Assembly (NCBI RefSeq): GCF_900105805.1 | Contig: NZ_LT629788.1 | Coordinates: 4,448,501 to 4,512,500 of the forward strand | Length of the DNA: 64,000 nucleotides | Source of the DNA: Pseudomonas moraviensis | Lineage (GTDB): Bacteria > Pseudomonadota > Gammaproteobacteria > Pseudomonadales > Pseudomonadaceae | Direction of reading: 5' to 3' | In this document: positions 35,279 through 44,742 of the stretch, in pieces | Position numbering within the stretch: the stretch's first letter is position 1 | Layout of the letters: each line of letters opens with the position of its first letter | Notes under the pieces: generated by a model | Told to the model about the DNA's origin: nothing | The model's input: the letters and a program-made list of their open reading frames with translations, nothing else | Database searches by the model: none | Program-made: the position numbers and the translations under genes

Positions 35279-36948
35279 TACCAGCTCCTGAATTTGGCGG
35301 GCGGGTTATAGAGACCGCCGGACCACTCGACCAGATCGGCCACGCTTTTCGCTGCGAGCAATTCGCGGGTGGCGTCGGTGCGGCGGATGCCGAGGTCTTC
35401 GGGCAAGGCGATCAGGCCTTCGCGGCGCATGCGTTCGGTGTCTTTCGGGTTGTGCCGCAGGCCGATGGCGGTAACGCCGGCCACCGCTGCGATCATCGCC
35501 TGGCGCTCCTCCAGCGAGCGCGCCTTGTACAGATAGGCAATGCCTTCTTCGGTGAGCAGGTGGGTGACGTCGTCGCCGTAGATCATGATCGGTGCCAGCG
35601 GCATGCCGCTTTTCTTCGCCACTTCGACCGCGTCGAGGGTTTCGACGAAGGTCGGTTTGCCGCCCTCCTGGAACGTCTCGACCATTTGCACCACGAGTTT
35701 CTTGCCGCGTTCGAGCATCGGTTGCGGCGCATCGTCGTGGCGCATGTCCAGCCACGCCGGGGTACCGTGACGCCGGCCGCGCGGGTCGTGGCCCATGTTC
35801 GGCGCGCCACCGAAACCGGCGAGACGGCCACGGGTCACGGTCGAGGAATGGCCGTCGCCATCGACCTGCAATGTCGCGCCGATAAACAGATCCACCGCGT
35901 ATTGCCCCGCCAGTTGGCAGACCATGCGGTTGGAGCGCAGCGAGCCGTCGCGGCCGGTGAAGAACACATCCGGCCGAGCGGCGATGTAGTTTTCCATGCC
36001 CAGTTCGGTGCCGAAGCAATGCACGCTCTCGACCCAGCCGCTCTCGATCGCCGGGATCAGCGTCGGGTGCGGGTTGAGCGTCCAGTTGCGGCAGATCTTG
36101 CCCTTCAACCCGAGGGATTCGCCGTAGGTCGGCAGGATCAATTCGATGGCGGCGGTGTTGAAACCGATGCCGTGGTTGAGCGACTGCACGTTGTGTTTTT
36201 CGTAGATGCCACGGATCGCCATCATCGCCATCAGTACGTGCACAGGCTTGATGTGGCGCGGGTCGCGGGTGAACAGCGGTTCGATGTAAAACGGCTTGTC
36301 GGCCACCACCACGAAGTCGACCCACGACGCCGGAATGTCTACGCGAGGGAGTTCGCTGACGTCGTCGACCAACTGGTTGACCTGGACGATGACGATGCCG
36401 TCGCTGAACGCTGCCGGCTCAATCAACGCCGGGGTGTCTTCAGTGCTGGGGCCGGTGTAGATGTTGCCGGCACGATCAGCCATGAACCCGGCCGAGAGCA
36501 CGACGTTGGGGATCAGGTCCACGACGAGGCGGGCGTAGAGTTCGATGTACGTGTGGATCGCGCCGACTTCGAGCAAGCCATCTTCGAGCAACTGGCTGAT
36601 GCGCAGGCTCTGGGTGCCGGCGAAGGAGAAATCGAGCTTGCGGGCGATGCCGCGTTCGAACAGGTCAAGGTGTTCGGAGCGGCCAACGCTGGGCATGATC
36701 ATATGCAGATCGTGGAGTGTGGCCGGATCGGCTTTGGCCAGCGAACGCGAGAGAAAATCCGCCTGCTTCTGGTTGTTGCCCTCGAGCACCACGCGATCGC
36801 CGGGATGGATCAACGCTTCGAGCGCGGCGACGATTTTGTCACTGGGCAACACCGCGCCATCGGCCAGCCCGCGCACCTTGTCGAGCCGGCGCTGCTTCTC
36901 GTCACGCCGCCGCGTCCAGCGCGAGTCAGGGGAAATTGTCGTTGTCAT
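35278..36948 (-). CDS. mdcA: malonate decarboxylase alpha subunit (acetyl-S-ACP:malonate ACP transferase)
   Basis: 556 residues from the ATG at 36948, which has GGAG five bases upstream; an in-frame GTG 6 bp earlier would touch the ribosome site. The protein has CoA-transferase-type domains, with GDRVVLEGNNQKQADFLSRS and GIGFNTAAIELILPTYGESLG. MdcA exchanges acetyl for malonyl on the carrier protein, closing the catalytic cycle. It is the first gene of mdcABCDEGH-madLM. Confidence 0.95.
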   Translation of the reverse strand: MTTTISPDSRWTRRRDEKQRRLDKVRGLADGAVLPSDKIVAALEALIHPGDRVVLEGNNQKQADFLSRSLAKADPATLHDLHMIMPSVGRSEHLDLFERGIARKLDFSFAGTQSLRISQLLEDGLLEVGAIHTYIELYARLVVDLIPNVVLSAGFMADRAGNIYTGPSTEDTPALIEPAAFSDGIVIVQVNQLVDDVSELPRVDIPASWVDFVVVADKPFYIEPLFTRDPRHIKPVHVLMAMMAIRGIYEKHNVQSLNHGIGFNTAAIELILPTYGESLGLKGKICRNWTLNPHPTLIPAIESGWVESVHCFGTELGMENYIAARPDVFFTGRDGSLRSNRMVCQLAGQYAVDLFIGATLQVDGDGHSSTVTRGRLAGFGGAPNMGHDPRGRRHGTPAWLDMRHDDAPQPMLERGKKLVVQMVETFQEGGKPTFVETLDAVEVAKKSGMPLAPIMIYGDDVTHLLTEEGIAYLYKARSLEERQAMIAAVAGVTAIGLRHNPKDTERMRREGLIALPEDLGIRRTDATRELLAAKSVADLVEWSGGLYNPPAKFRSW

Positions 36949-37029
36949 GCTCACTCCACGGGGTTCGCTGTCGTGGAGCCACGTTAGGCGCGTGTGGTGA
37001 GGGCATCAATCAAGCTGGGTGGTGAATCA

Positions 37030-37044
37030 TTACGCTGAGCGTAA
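37030..37044. promoter_or_regulatory. candidate MdcR operator before mdcA
   Basis: TTACGCTGAGCGTAA is a perfect palindrome with 7-bp arms and contains T-N11-A, the LysR-type box. It lies 82 bp upstream of the mdcA start, where an activator recognition site is expected. Confidence 0.65.
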
Positions 37045-37054
37045 CGTTCAAAAG

Positions 37055-37450
37055 CTACCCTCACCCTAGCCCTCTCCCGGAGGGAGAGGGGACCGATTGG
37101 GGGATGCTTGGGAATGACGCCGACCTGAAGCAGCCGTGGTGAATCCCGAAACGAAAAATCAACAGCCCCTCACCCTATCCCTCTCCCGAGGGAGAGGGGA
37201 CCGATTGGGGGATGCTTGGGAATGACGCCGACCTGAAGCAGCCGTGGTGAATCCCGAAACGAAAAATCAACAGCCCCTCACCCTAGCCCTCTCCCGAGGG
37301 AGAGGGGACTGATTGGGGAATGCTTGGGAATGATGCTGACCTGAACCAGTTGTAGTGAATCCATAATCGACTCCGTTATTCAGGTCGATGTAGGACCCGA
37401 GACACCTCGGTCGGCTCCCTCTCCCTCTGGGAGAGGGCTGGGGTGAGGGG
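37055..37450. repeat. MITE-like element, copy C, with left half in three tandem copies
   Basis: Three left-half units begin near 37055, 37163 and 37271 with an exact 108-bp period, followed by one right half ending in GGGAGAGGGCTGGGGTGAGG. Units one and two are nearly identical and the third has diverged in its second half. Total 396 bp with no gene. Confidence 0.9.
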
Positions 37451-37453
37451 CTT

Positions 37454-37819
37454 TCAGTCGGTTGGCACCATTTTGTCCAGCACCCGGTTCACCGCCATCT
37501 CCGCCACCATGACAATCTGCGCGATGCCCTGCAGGGTCTTGCGCTGCGAGCCTTCCACTGAAGCGGCGTGGTTATGCAGCATCACCGTTGCCGAGCCGAG
37601 CGTTTCACAGGCATCGGCCAGCAGCGATTCGGTGTCGGCCTCGGGGTTGGCCATGTACAGCGTGTTGGGGATGTAAGGCGGCGCCATGAAGTCAGCGCTG
37701 GGCGGGCCGAGGTAATGGTCGAGGGCGCGCTCGGCGGCTTCGTGGAATTTCTTTGAGTCGGGGGACTGGTAAGGAGATGCCGGGTCTGTGGCCGGCGGAT
37801 TTGGGGTTACTTTGAACAT
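37454..37819 (-). CDS. DUF6124 (formerly DUF3077-like) protein
   Basis: 121 residues starting MFKVTPNPPATDPASPYQSP, the recurrent opening of this Pseudomonas family. The middle is Pro-rich and the second half is a helical segment (DTESLLADACETLGSATVML then KTLQGIAQIVMVAEMAVNRV). No signal peptide or catalytic motif is visible. Function unknown. The 5' region contains matching inverted repeats (see 37857-38013). Confidence 0.75.
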   Translation of the reverse strand: MFKVTPNPPATDPASPYQSPDSKKFHEAAERALDHYLGPPSADFMAPPYIPNTLYMANPEADTESLLADACETLGSATVMLHNHAASVEGSQRKTLQGIAQIVMVAEMAVNRVLDKMVPTD

Positions 37820-37856
37820 AAGCTGTGTTCCCGTTGTTGAGCGCCAACCCCTTGGC

Positions 37857-38013
37857 TACTAAACGAAAGGGAGGCAGCTGTACGCAGGTTAGTAGACCGG
37901 GGAACTCAGCTTAAGCCGGCGCGCCGAAGCGCCCTGCGTACAACCACCATCAAGCTCAGATGCGGAACACCTGTGATGAATGCACGACCAGCTGAATTAC
38001 CGCGGGCTACTAA
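37857..38013 (-). other. inverted-repeat-rich leader upstream of the DUF6124 gene
   Basis: CTACTAA occurs at 37857-37863 and 38007-38013 with its complement TTAGTAG at 37890-37896. TGTACGCAGG (37880-37889) faces CCTGCGTACA (37933-37942), enclosing a GGCGC/GCGCC hairpin. A CACTG-N5-CAGTG hairpin follows just outside at about 38021. The set could fold as alternative RNA structures in the leader. No gene is seen between 37820 and 38352; 38014-38231 holds only a short GGTGT/ACACC repeat cluster. Confidence 0.45.
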
Positions 38014-38231
38014 ACCCGATCACTGCGAATCAGTGACCCGATCCAAGTTACGCAGCAAGCCCTGGGCGCACAAGCCGGCGGATTCTGGCGCAGGCGTAGG
38101 CAGGGGCGCAAGGATTTGTAGGTTGGTGGGGCGTAACACCTGGTGTCTTTAAACACCGGAAAGGATTGGTGTTTATTGAGCTACAGGAATTGAGGATCTA
38201 CCTGTGGGATTGTGGTGATGCGGCTGGCGTT

Positions 38232-38323
38232 ATCGCGAGCAGGCTCACTCCTACAATGGATCTGCGTCCAGCCGCAAAATCTCATGCACCGCAGCCCCCT
38301 GTAGGAGTGAGCCTGCTCGCGAT
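38232..38323. repeat. REPIN, TGTAGGAGTGAGCC variant
   Basis: Inverted pair downstream of chpC (minus strand). Confidence 0.9.
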
Positions 38324-38352
38324 GAGGCCAGCAAATCCGCCCAAAATCCGGA

Positions 38353-38823
38353 TCAGCCTACTAGGCCAGCCTCCACCAACAACCGCTCCAGGCCCAAGAA
38401 ATCCGGCACCTTCGCCACCTGCTCCCCCACCTGCACCGCCGCCTGCTCCAGCGCACACAACGGCACATCGACATAACTCAACTGACTGTCCAGCTTGTAC
38501 GAACGCGGTATCCCCTGCACCAGCAGGGCAATGAATTTCAATTCAGGCAAACCACCCAAGGCATTCAAGATCACAATCCGCGCCCGTTCGCCGATGACGA
38601 TTTTCTGTCCGCACGCCGATTCGAAACTGATCAGCGGAATCTGCCGCTCACGCCACGTCACCCGGCCCAGGTACCACGGGGGGGTGTCGAGGTCGAAAGC
38701 GCTGGCCTGGTAGTCGATCAGCTCGGCGATCGCGACGTTGGGCAGGATCAGGTTGCGATCGGCCAGCGGCAGCAGCAGCCCGGTAAGCTGGCCGGTGCGC
38801 GGGTTGTGCCGGTGTTCATGCAT
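38353..38823 (-). CDS. chpC: CheW-like chemosensory protein ChpC
   Basis: 156 residues from the ATG at 38823, overlapping the chpA stop. A single CheW domain: LLPLADRNLILPNVAIAELIDY, WYLGRVTWRERQIPLISFE and a VQGIPRSYKL segment. It is an adaptor coupling receptors to the ChpA kinase in the Pil-Chp system. It is the last gene of the operon; the chpB methylesterase gene that lies between chpA and chpC in P. aeruginosa is absent. Confidence 0.85.
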   Translation of the reverse strand: MHEHRHNPRTGQLTGLLLPLADRNLILPNVAIAELIDYQASAFDLDTPPWYLGRVTWRERQIPLISFESACGQKIVIGERARIVILNALGGLPELKFIALLVQGIPRSYKLDSQLSYVDVPLCALEQAAVQVGEQVAKVPDFLGLERLLVEAGLVG

Positions 38824-41800
38824 GTTTCTTGCTCCACTGGGCAATGCTCTCCAGCAACACCGATTCCTGATACGGCTTGCCGAGGTAGTCGTTGACGCCG
38901 ATGGCCATGGCGCGGTCGCGGTGTTTCTGCCCGGTGCGCGAGGTGATCATGATGATCGGCAGGTGTTGCAGGCGTTCATCGTTGCGCACCTGGGTGGCGA
39001 CTTCGAAGCCGTCCATGCGCGGCATTTCGATGTCGAGCAGCATCAGATCGGGCATGTGCTCTTCAAGCAGCAGCATCGCATCGACACCGTCCTTGGCGGT
39101 CAGCACGTTCATGCCGTGGCGCTCAAGCAAACGGCTGGTGACCTTGCGCACCGTCACCGAGTCATCGACGACCATGATCAGCAGCGGCTTGTGCGGTTCG
39201 CTGTCGATCTCCGTGCGCGCCGGCTCTTGCGAAAGACGCGCCTGCATCGCCCGGATCGGGGCGAGCAGATCCAGGATCAGCACGACTCGGCCATCGCCGA
39301 GAATCGTCGCCCCCGACACCCCCTGCACCGCCGCGAACTGCGGGCCGAGGCTCTTGACCACGATCTCGCGGGTGCCGGCCATGGAGTCGACCAGCACCGC
39401 GATGTGGCGATCGTTGTAATGCACCAGCAGCACCGGCAACGGCAGGTTCTGCCCGAGCAGTTTCGGCCGTGGCGCAGTCTTCAGCAGCTCGCCCAGATAG
39501 CACAGTTCATAACGCTGGCCACCGTATTGATAGCTTGGGGGATCGTGACGGAAGTGCCCTTCCAGATCATTCGGCAACACGCGCACGATGCCTTCGATGG
39601 TGTTCAGCGGAATCGCGTATTGATCCTCGCCACACTGCACCATCAGCGCGCGGTTGACCGACACGGTGAAGGGCAGGCGAATGCGAAAATGCACGCCCTG
39701 CCCCGGCACTGAATCGATGCTCATGCTACCGCCGAGCTGACGCACTTCTTCGTGGACCACGTCCATGCCGACGCCACGCCCGGAAATCTGGGTGATCTTT
39801 TCCGCCGTGGAGAAGCCCGGCTGGAGGATGAATTGCAGGACATCGCGGTCGCTGATCTCGGCATCGGGCGCCAGCAGACCGCGCTTGATCGCCTTGCGCC
39901 GCACGGCTTCCAGCGGCACCCCGGCGCCGTCGTCGCGGATGTCGAAAACCATGTCGCCGCCCTCGCGAGACAGATCGAGGCTGATCTGTCCTTGCGCCGG
40001 TTTGCCCGCCGCCAGCCGCACCTCGGCAGATTCCAGGCCATGGTCGACGGCGTTGCGCAGCATGTGTTCCAGCGGCGCGGCCATGCGTTCGAGGACATTA
40101 CGATCCATCTCGCCATCGGCATTGCCGACAACAAACGCAACATCCTTGCCCAGCTCTTCAGCGACCTGACGAACGATGCGTTTCAGACGCGGGACCATGC
40201 GTTCGAACGGCACCATGCGCGTGCGCATCAGGCCTTCCTGCAGCTCGGTGTTGATCCGTCCCTGCTGCTGCAGCAGGTTCTCCGCATCGTGGTTGCGGCG
40301 GTCGAGGGTTTCCTTGAGGTCGAGCAGGTCCGAGGCCGATTCGAACAATGCCCGCGACAGTTGCTGCAACTGCGAATGGCGGTCCATTTCCAGCGGATCG
40401 AAATCTTCGTAACCGAGGCGCTCACCGTCGACTTGCTGACGGCTGAGAATCCGCCCCTGGGTTTCCGTGTCGAGGCGGCGCAGTTGATCGCGCATACGTT
40501 CGATGGTGGTTTCCATCTCGTTCAGGGCAATCTGCGCATCGTTGACCTGCTGCTCGATCCGCCCGCGAAAGATCGACGTTTCACCGGCCAGATTGACCAG
40601 CTCATCGAGCAGTTCGGAAGACACCTTGACCATGTCCGCGCCAGTATCGGCACTCGGTGGCGCAGCCTCAGGCTTGGCCACAGGCAATGGTGCAGGCGCT
40701 GGCGGCGCTTCAACCTGCACCGGGTGACTGAAATTCTGGATCGCGTTGATCAGCCGATCGGCCGGTGGGCACGGCTGCCCGGCGCGCACGCCATCGAGCA
40801 TTTGCGCCAGTCGGTCATGGCCGCGCTGCACCAACGCGAACAGTTCGGCAGAGGGTTGCAGCGCACCGGTAGAGAGGCTTTCGTAGAGAAATTCCAGCTC
40901 ATGGGCGAGGTCGCCGATCGGGCCGATTTCGACCATTCGCGCGCCGCCCTTGAGGGTGTGCAGATCGCGCAGCAGGGTTTCGACTTCCTGGCGGTTGCCC
41001 GGCTCGGCCTGCCAGCGCAGCAGTGCAGCGCCGGAGCTTTCGATGATGTCGAAGCCTTCTTCGAGGAAGATCTCCAGCAACTCCGGGTCGTGCCCGGCGT
41101 TGTCGTGCTCGGTTGGCGCTGGGGCAGCTTCGCTGGCGGCCTGGCCCTGACGCAGCTGACGGATGGCGTCGATCAGATCCTGCGCCGGGGTCAGCGCTTG
41201 ATGCGCTTGCAGTTGCTCGAGCATCAGCGCCAAGCGTTCATGACTCTGCTGCAGCAACCCTTCGAGCGCGGCGCTGTGGTTGTAGCGTCGATCGACCAGG
41301 CCTTCGTAGAGGTTTTCCAGTTCCAGGGCGAGGTCACCTACGGCCTCGACTTCGGCCATGCGCGCACCGCCCTTCAGCGTGTGCAAGTCGCGCTGTAACG
41401 ACGACAGCGGCGCGGTGTTGTCCGGATCCTTGAGCCAGCGCTGCAAGGCTTGTCCGGCGCTGTCGAGGATGTCCACCGCCTCTTCGAGGAAGATTTCAAC
41501 GATCTCGTCGTCCGGTTCGAGCGCGGCAGCCGATTGCTGCAATTGGGCGGTGGCGCTGCCCAGTTCGCGAATGTCCAGGGTGCGGCTGCCATCGCTGCGG
41601 ATCAGGCCCATCGACGCCGGGTCGAGGCCTTCGTCGAGCAGTTCCTGCAAGGCGCGGATCCGCTCCGGCTGCGGGGTGATTTCCTGGCCGGCGGCGAGTT
41701 CGTCGAGCATGTTGATCAGCGCTTCGTGGGCCAGTTGCGCTTCGTGGAAAAACCGCTCGCTGACCGCCAGACTGCTTTCTTCCACCGCGCCATACAGGTC

Positions 41801-44731
41801 GAGCAAGGCTTCGCATAAACCGTCGACCGGTAGCAGATCGGCAAGGTGCGCGCCTTCGCCGAGGGTGGTCAGTTCATCGAGCAAGGCACTGAGTTCCTGG
41901 CGCTCGCCGGGGTGCTGCTGCCAGCGCTGCAAGAGGTTTTCGGCGTCGAGCAGGATGTCCATGCCCTGGGCGAGGAAGTTGTTGATCAGTTGCGGATCGC
42001 GCTTGAGGCGCAAGCCGCTTTCAGCGCTATCGGAGCTGGCTTGCAGGCGTTCGGCGAGCAGCGCGTCGGTGCGTTTGATCAGCGACTGCGCACCGACAAT
42101 CGGCGCCAGCGGATCGTGCTTGAGCTGACGCAGGCCGACACGGAACAGGCCTTCGGCTTCGAGCAGCAATTCGACCTCGTCCAGGTCCAGCGGCAACTGA
42201 TGCGCCTTGAACTCGCGGGCCAGTTGATCGAGTGACGCGGCAAGTTCGGCCATCGGCAATACGCCGGCCATCGAGGCACTGCCCTTGAGCGTGTGCAGCG
42301 CGCGTTGCAGCTCGTCGCTGGCCGGCAACGGCACGTGCTCGGCGGCTTGATCGAGGAAGCGGTTGAGGCTGGCGAGGTGGGTTTCGGCCTCCTTGCGGAA
42401 GATTTCCAGCAGCAGCGGGTCCAGCGCGGCGACGTCGTCGGTGTCTTCGGCGGCCAGCGGTTCATCGCCCTTGGCCAGCGCGTGGGCGCGGGCGGCGAGC
42501 TGGTCGACATCGCTGCGCTGGCGTTGGCGCTGGGTGGCGAATTCGTTGATCAGCTCGGGCAGCAGCAACAGCGTGTCGCCGAGCAATTGGCGCAGCACGG
42601 CGCCGGGTTCGACGCTTTGCTCAAGCACGCGGTTGAGCAGGTTTTCCACCGCCCAGGCCAGTTCGCCGAGGACCAATGCGCGAACCATGCGCCCGCTGCC
42701 CTTCAAGGTGTGGAAGGCCCGGCGCAGTTCAGTCAACGCGGCGCGGTCCTGCGGATTGGCGGTCCAGCGCGGCAGGTATTCGTGGAGCACTGCGAGGACT
42801 TCGTCGGTCTCTTCGAGGAACACTTCGCGCAGCTCATCGTCGACCGGTTCTTCATCGGCCGGCGGCGGCATCAGGCTGTCGGGGGTATTGCGCGCCGGCG
42901 GGTTGAGCGCCGACACCGGGCTGGCCAGCACCTCGGCCAGTGACTGCACCACTTGAGGGTCGTCGAGGGTTTGCAGGCCTTGCATGACCTGCGCTTCGTC
43001 AGGGCTGAGCACTTCATCAAGCACCGGCACCTGCGCTTCGCCGGGCTGCTCGCTGGGAAAGAAGCCAAGGCTGGCGAGGCTGTTCTGCGCGACATCGAGC
43101 AGATGTTCGGCGGGTACTTGCGGATCGTCGCTCAGGCGTTCGAGGTAATACTCGAGGCTGCTGATCGCATCGGCCAGATGATCGAGTTGCTCCCAGCCCG
43201 GTTCGTGAGCATCGAGCATCAAATGCTCGCGAATGAAGCCGTTGCAGGCCTCGACCAGACTCGCCGCCCGTGGCAGTGGAATCATCGCCAGCGCGCCGCG
43301 CACCTGAGTCAGCAGGTCGGGCAGCGCTTGCAAATGCTGGCGGTCCCAATCGGCGTCGATGTAGTCGACGATCATGTCCTTGGCCTGTTGCAGGCAGATG
43401 CGCGCTTCCTTGATCACAATCTGGTGGATCTGCGTCAGGTCGGTGGTCGGCAGGCGCGCATCGTCGGCGCTTTGCGTCTCCACCGTGCCGACCATGCCGG
43501 CCAGCGTCGCTTCGACGTAAAGCAAGGCCCCGGCGACGTCCATGAGGATCGCGTCGTTCGGTTCGCGCTGGCCCTGAGCGAGGCTGAGCACCACCGCCAA
43601 TTGGTCGATGATGACTTTGCGCGGCTGGCCGAAACCCAGCACCGCGAGGGTGTCGGCAATCTGCCGTAGCGGCGCGAGCAGGCTGTCCAGATCCGAGGCG
43701 TGCTGGCGGTCGCTGCGCACGAACAGATCGAGGCGTTCCTTGACCCGCACCAGCTCTTCGCACAGCGCCGCCAGTACCGAGCGCATGGCATCGCGGTCGG
43801 GGCCGGCGAGGCGCGCGCGTTCTTCATCGACCATCGCGCTGTCGGGCAACGCGTCGTCCAGGGAGTAGCGATCTTTCATGGTCAGCATCTGCCCGGTGGG
43901 ATGTTCGGCTTTGGCAATATAGAACAACAGGCTTTTCAGCAGCTCGGCCGGCGCCGGTTGATCGAGCCCGACGATGCCCTGCTCGAGCAGGCGCTTGAGC
44001 TCTTTGTCGGCGTCCTTGAACAGGCTGCGCAGCGCCGGACTGTTGGCGATTACGCCCTCGCGCATGCCCTCGACCAACGCCGAGGCGACCTGCCACAACG
44101 GGCTCAACGGCGCGTCGCCGCTCAACGCTTCCAGGCGAACAAAGACCTTGGCCAGATAATCGAGGTGCGTCTGGTCATCCTGTTCGCGCAGCAGACCGAC
44201 CAGGGCCATTTGCAGCATCTGCCGCAGTTTGCGCAGCACGTTTGGCAGCTCGGGCGGTTCCAGTGCAGCGAGTGCTTCGTCGCCGAGCGGCGCCAGCTCG
44301 GGCAGTGGCGGGCTGAACAGGCTGGTTTCCGCCAGCAGGCTTTCACCACGGGCGCTGCGCAGGTCGTTGATCAGCGGCAACACCACCAGCGGCAGGTCAC
44401 GGCGGGCGCTTTGCACGCGGTCGAGGTACGCCGGCAATTGCCCCAGCGCTTGCAGCATCAGGTGCAAGGCTTCGTCGCGGTGCGGCACGCGATCATGTAG
44501 CAGTGCTTCGACCAACTGCTCCATTTCCTCGGCGAGCAATGCCGCGCCGTAGAACTCGACCATTTGCAGACTGCCGTGGACCTGATGAATGTACGCCAGG
44601 CATTCGTCCAGCCCGGGGAGGGCCTGCGGATCGTCGAGCACGGCTTCGATCGCCTGATGCGCGAGCTTCAGCGTTTCGGCAATTTCGCCCTTGACCCACT
44701 CCAGGGCCACATAGTCGTGCCGATCACCCAT
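38816..44731 (-). CDS. chpA: hybrid chemosensory histidine kinase ChpA with multiple phosphotransfer modules
   Basis: 1971 residues from the ATG at 44731 (GGAG upstream). Phosphotransfer sites by alignment: His at about 49 (IHQVHGSLQM), 674 (FHTLKGSGRM), 813 (LHTLKGSASM), 1117 and 1258 (LHTLKGGARM twice), and Thr at about 475 (LTQVRGALAM) and 955 (LTTLGEGAHL). Then come dimerisation, HATPase (HMLRNAVDHG, DIRDDGAGV, GRGVGMDVV), CheW and a C-terminal receiver (MVVDDSVTVRKV; LLDIEMPRMDG). It controls type IV pilus function through PilG and PilH. P. aeruginosa ChpA has about 2470 residues and eight such modules, so this form is reduced. Confidence 0.95.
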   Translation of the reverse strand: MGDRHDYVALEWVKGEIAETLKLAHQAIEAVLDDPQALPGLDECLAYIHQVHGSLQMVEFYGAALLAEEMEQLVEALLHDRVPHRDEALHLMLQALGQLPAYLDRVQSARRDLPLVVLPLINDLRSARGESLLAETSLFSPPLPELAPLGDEALAALEPPELPNVLRKLRQMLQMALVGLLREQDDQTHLDYLAKVFVRLEALSGDAPLSPLWQVASALVEGMREGVIANSPALRSLFKDADKELKRLLEQGIVGLDQPAPAELLKSLLFYIAKAEHPTGQMLTMKDRYSLDDALPDSAMVDEERARLAGPDRDAMRSVLAALCEELVRVKERLDLFVRSDRQHASDLDSLLAPLRQIADTLAVLGFGQPRKVIIDQLAVVLSLAQGQREPNDAILMDVAGALLYVEATLAGMVGTVETQSADDARLPTTDLTQIHQIVIKEARICLQQAKDMIVDYIDADWDRQHLQALPDLLTQVRGALAMIPLPRAASLVEACNGFIREHLMLDAHEPGWEQLDHLADAISSLEYYLERLSDDPQVPAEHLLDVAQNSLASLGFFPSEQPGEAQVPVLDEVLSPDEAQVMQGLQTLDDPQVVQSLAEVLASPVSALNPPARNTPDSLMPPPADEEPVDDELREVFLEETDEVLAVLHEYLPRWTANPQDRAALTELRRAFHTLKGSGRMVRALVLGELAWAVENLLNRVLEQSVEPGAVLRQLLGDTLLLLPELINEFATQRQRQRSDVDQLAARAHALAKGDEPLAAEDTDDVAALDPLLLEIFRKEAETHLASLNRFLDQAAEHVPLPASDELQRALHTLKGSASMAGVLPMAELAASLDQLAREFKAHQLPLDLDEVELLLEAEGLFRVGLRQLKHDPLAPIVGAQSLIKRTDALLAERLQASSDSAESGLRLKRDPQLINNFLAQGMDILLDAENLLQRWQQHPGERQELSALLDELTTLGEGAHLADLLPVDGLCEALLDLYGAVEESSLAVSERFFHEAQLAHEALINMLDELAAGQEITPQPERIRALQELLDEGLDPASMGLIRSDGSRTLDIRELGSATAQLQQSAAALEPDDEIVEIFLEEAVDILDSAGQALQRWLKDPDNTAPLSSLQRDLHTLKGGARMAEVEAVGDLALELENLYEGLVDRRYNHSAALEGLLQQSHERLALMLEQLQAHQALTPAQDLIDAIRQLRQGQAASEAAPAPTEHDNAGHDPELLEIFLEEGFDIIESSGAALLRWQAEPGNRQEVETLLRDLHTLKGGARMVEIGPIGDLAHELEFLYESLSTGALQPSAELFALVQRGHDRLAQMLDGVRAGQPCPPADRLINAIQNFSHPVQVEAPPAPAPLPVAKPEAAPPSADTGADMVKVSSELLDELVNLAGETSIFRGRIEQQVNDAQIALNEMETTIERMRDQLRRLDTETQGRILSRQQVDGERLGYEDFDPLEMDRHSQLQQLSRALFESASDLLDLKETLDRRNHDAENLLQQQGRINTELQEGLMRTRMVPFERMVPRLKRIVRQVAEELGKDVAFVVGNADGEMDRNVLERMAAPLEHMLRNAVDHGLESAEVRLAAGKPAQGQISLDLSREGGDMVFDIRDDGAGVPLEAVRRKAIKRGLLAPDAEISDRDVLQFILQPGFSTAEKITQISGRGVGMDVVHEEVRQLGGSMSIDSVPGQGVHFRIRLPFTVSVNRALMVQCGEDQYAIPLNTIEGIVRVLPNDLEGHFRHDPPSYQYGGQRYELCYLGELLKTAPRPKLLGQNLPLPVLLVHYNDRHIAVLVDSMAGTREIVVKSLGPQFAAVQGVSGATILGDGRVVLILDLLAPIRAMQARLSQEPARTEIDSEPHKPLLIMVVDDSVTVRKVTSRLLERHGMNVLTAKDGVDAMLLLEEHMPDLMLLDIEMPRMDGFEVATQVRNDERLQHLPIIMITSRTGQKHRDRAMAIGVNDYLGKPYQESVLLESIAQWSKKHA

Positions 44732-44742
44732 AACCACTCCAC

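Noticed and set aside
35269..36987. 572-residue open frame opposite mdcA
   Set aside because: Full overlap with the conserved mdcA coding sequence; no family similarity seen.
37055..37450. CRISPR-like array
   Set aside because: The 108-bp units are contiguous without unique spacers and belong to a MITE-like repeat also present as single copies elsewhere.
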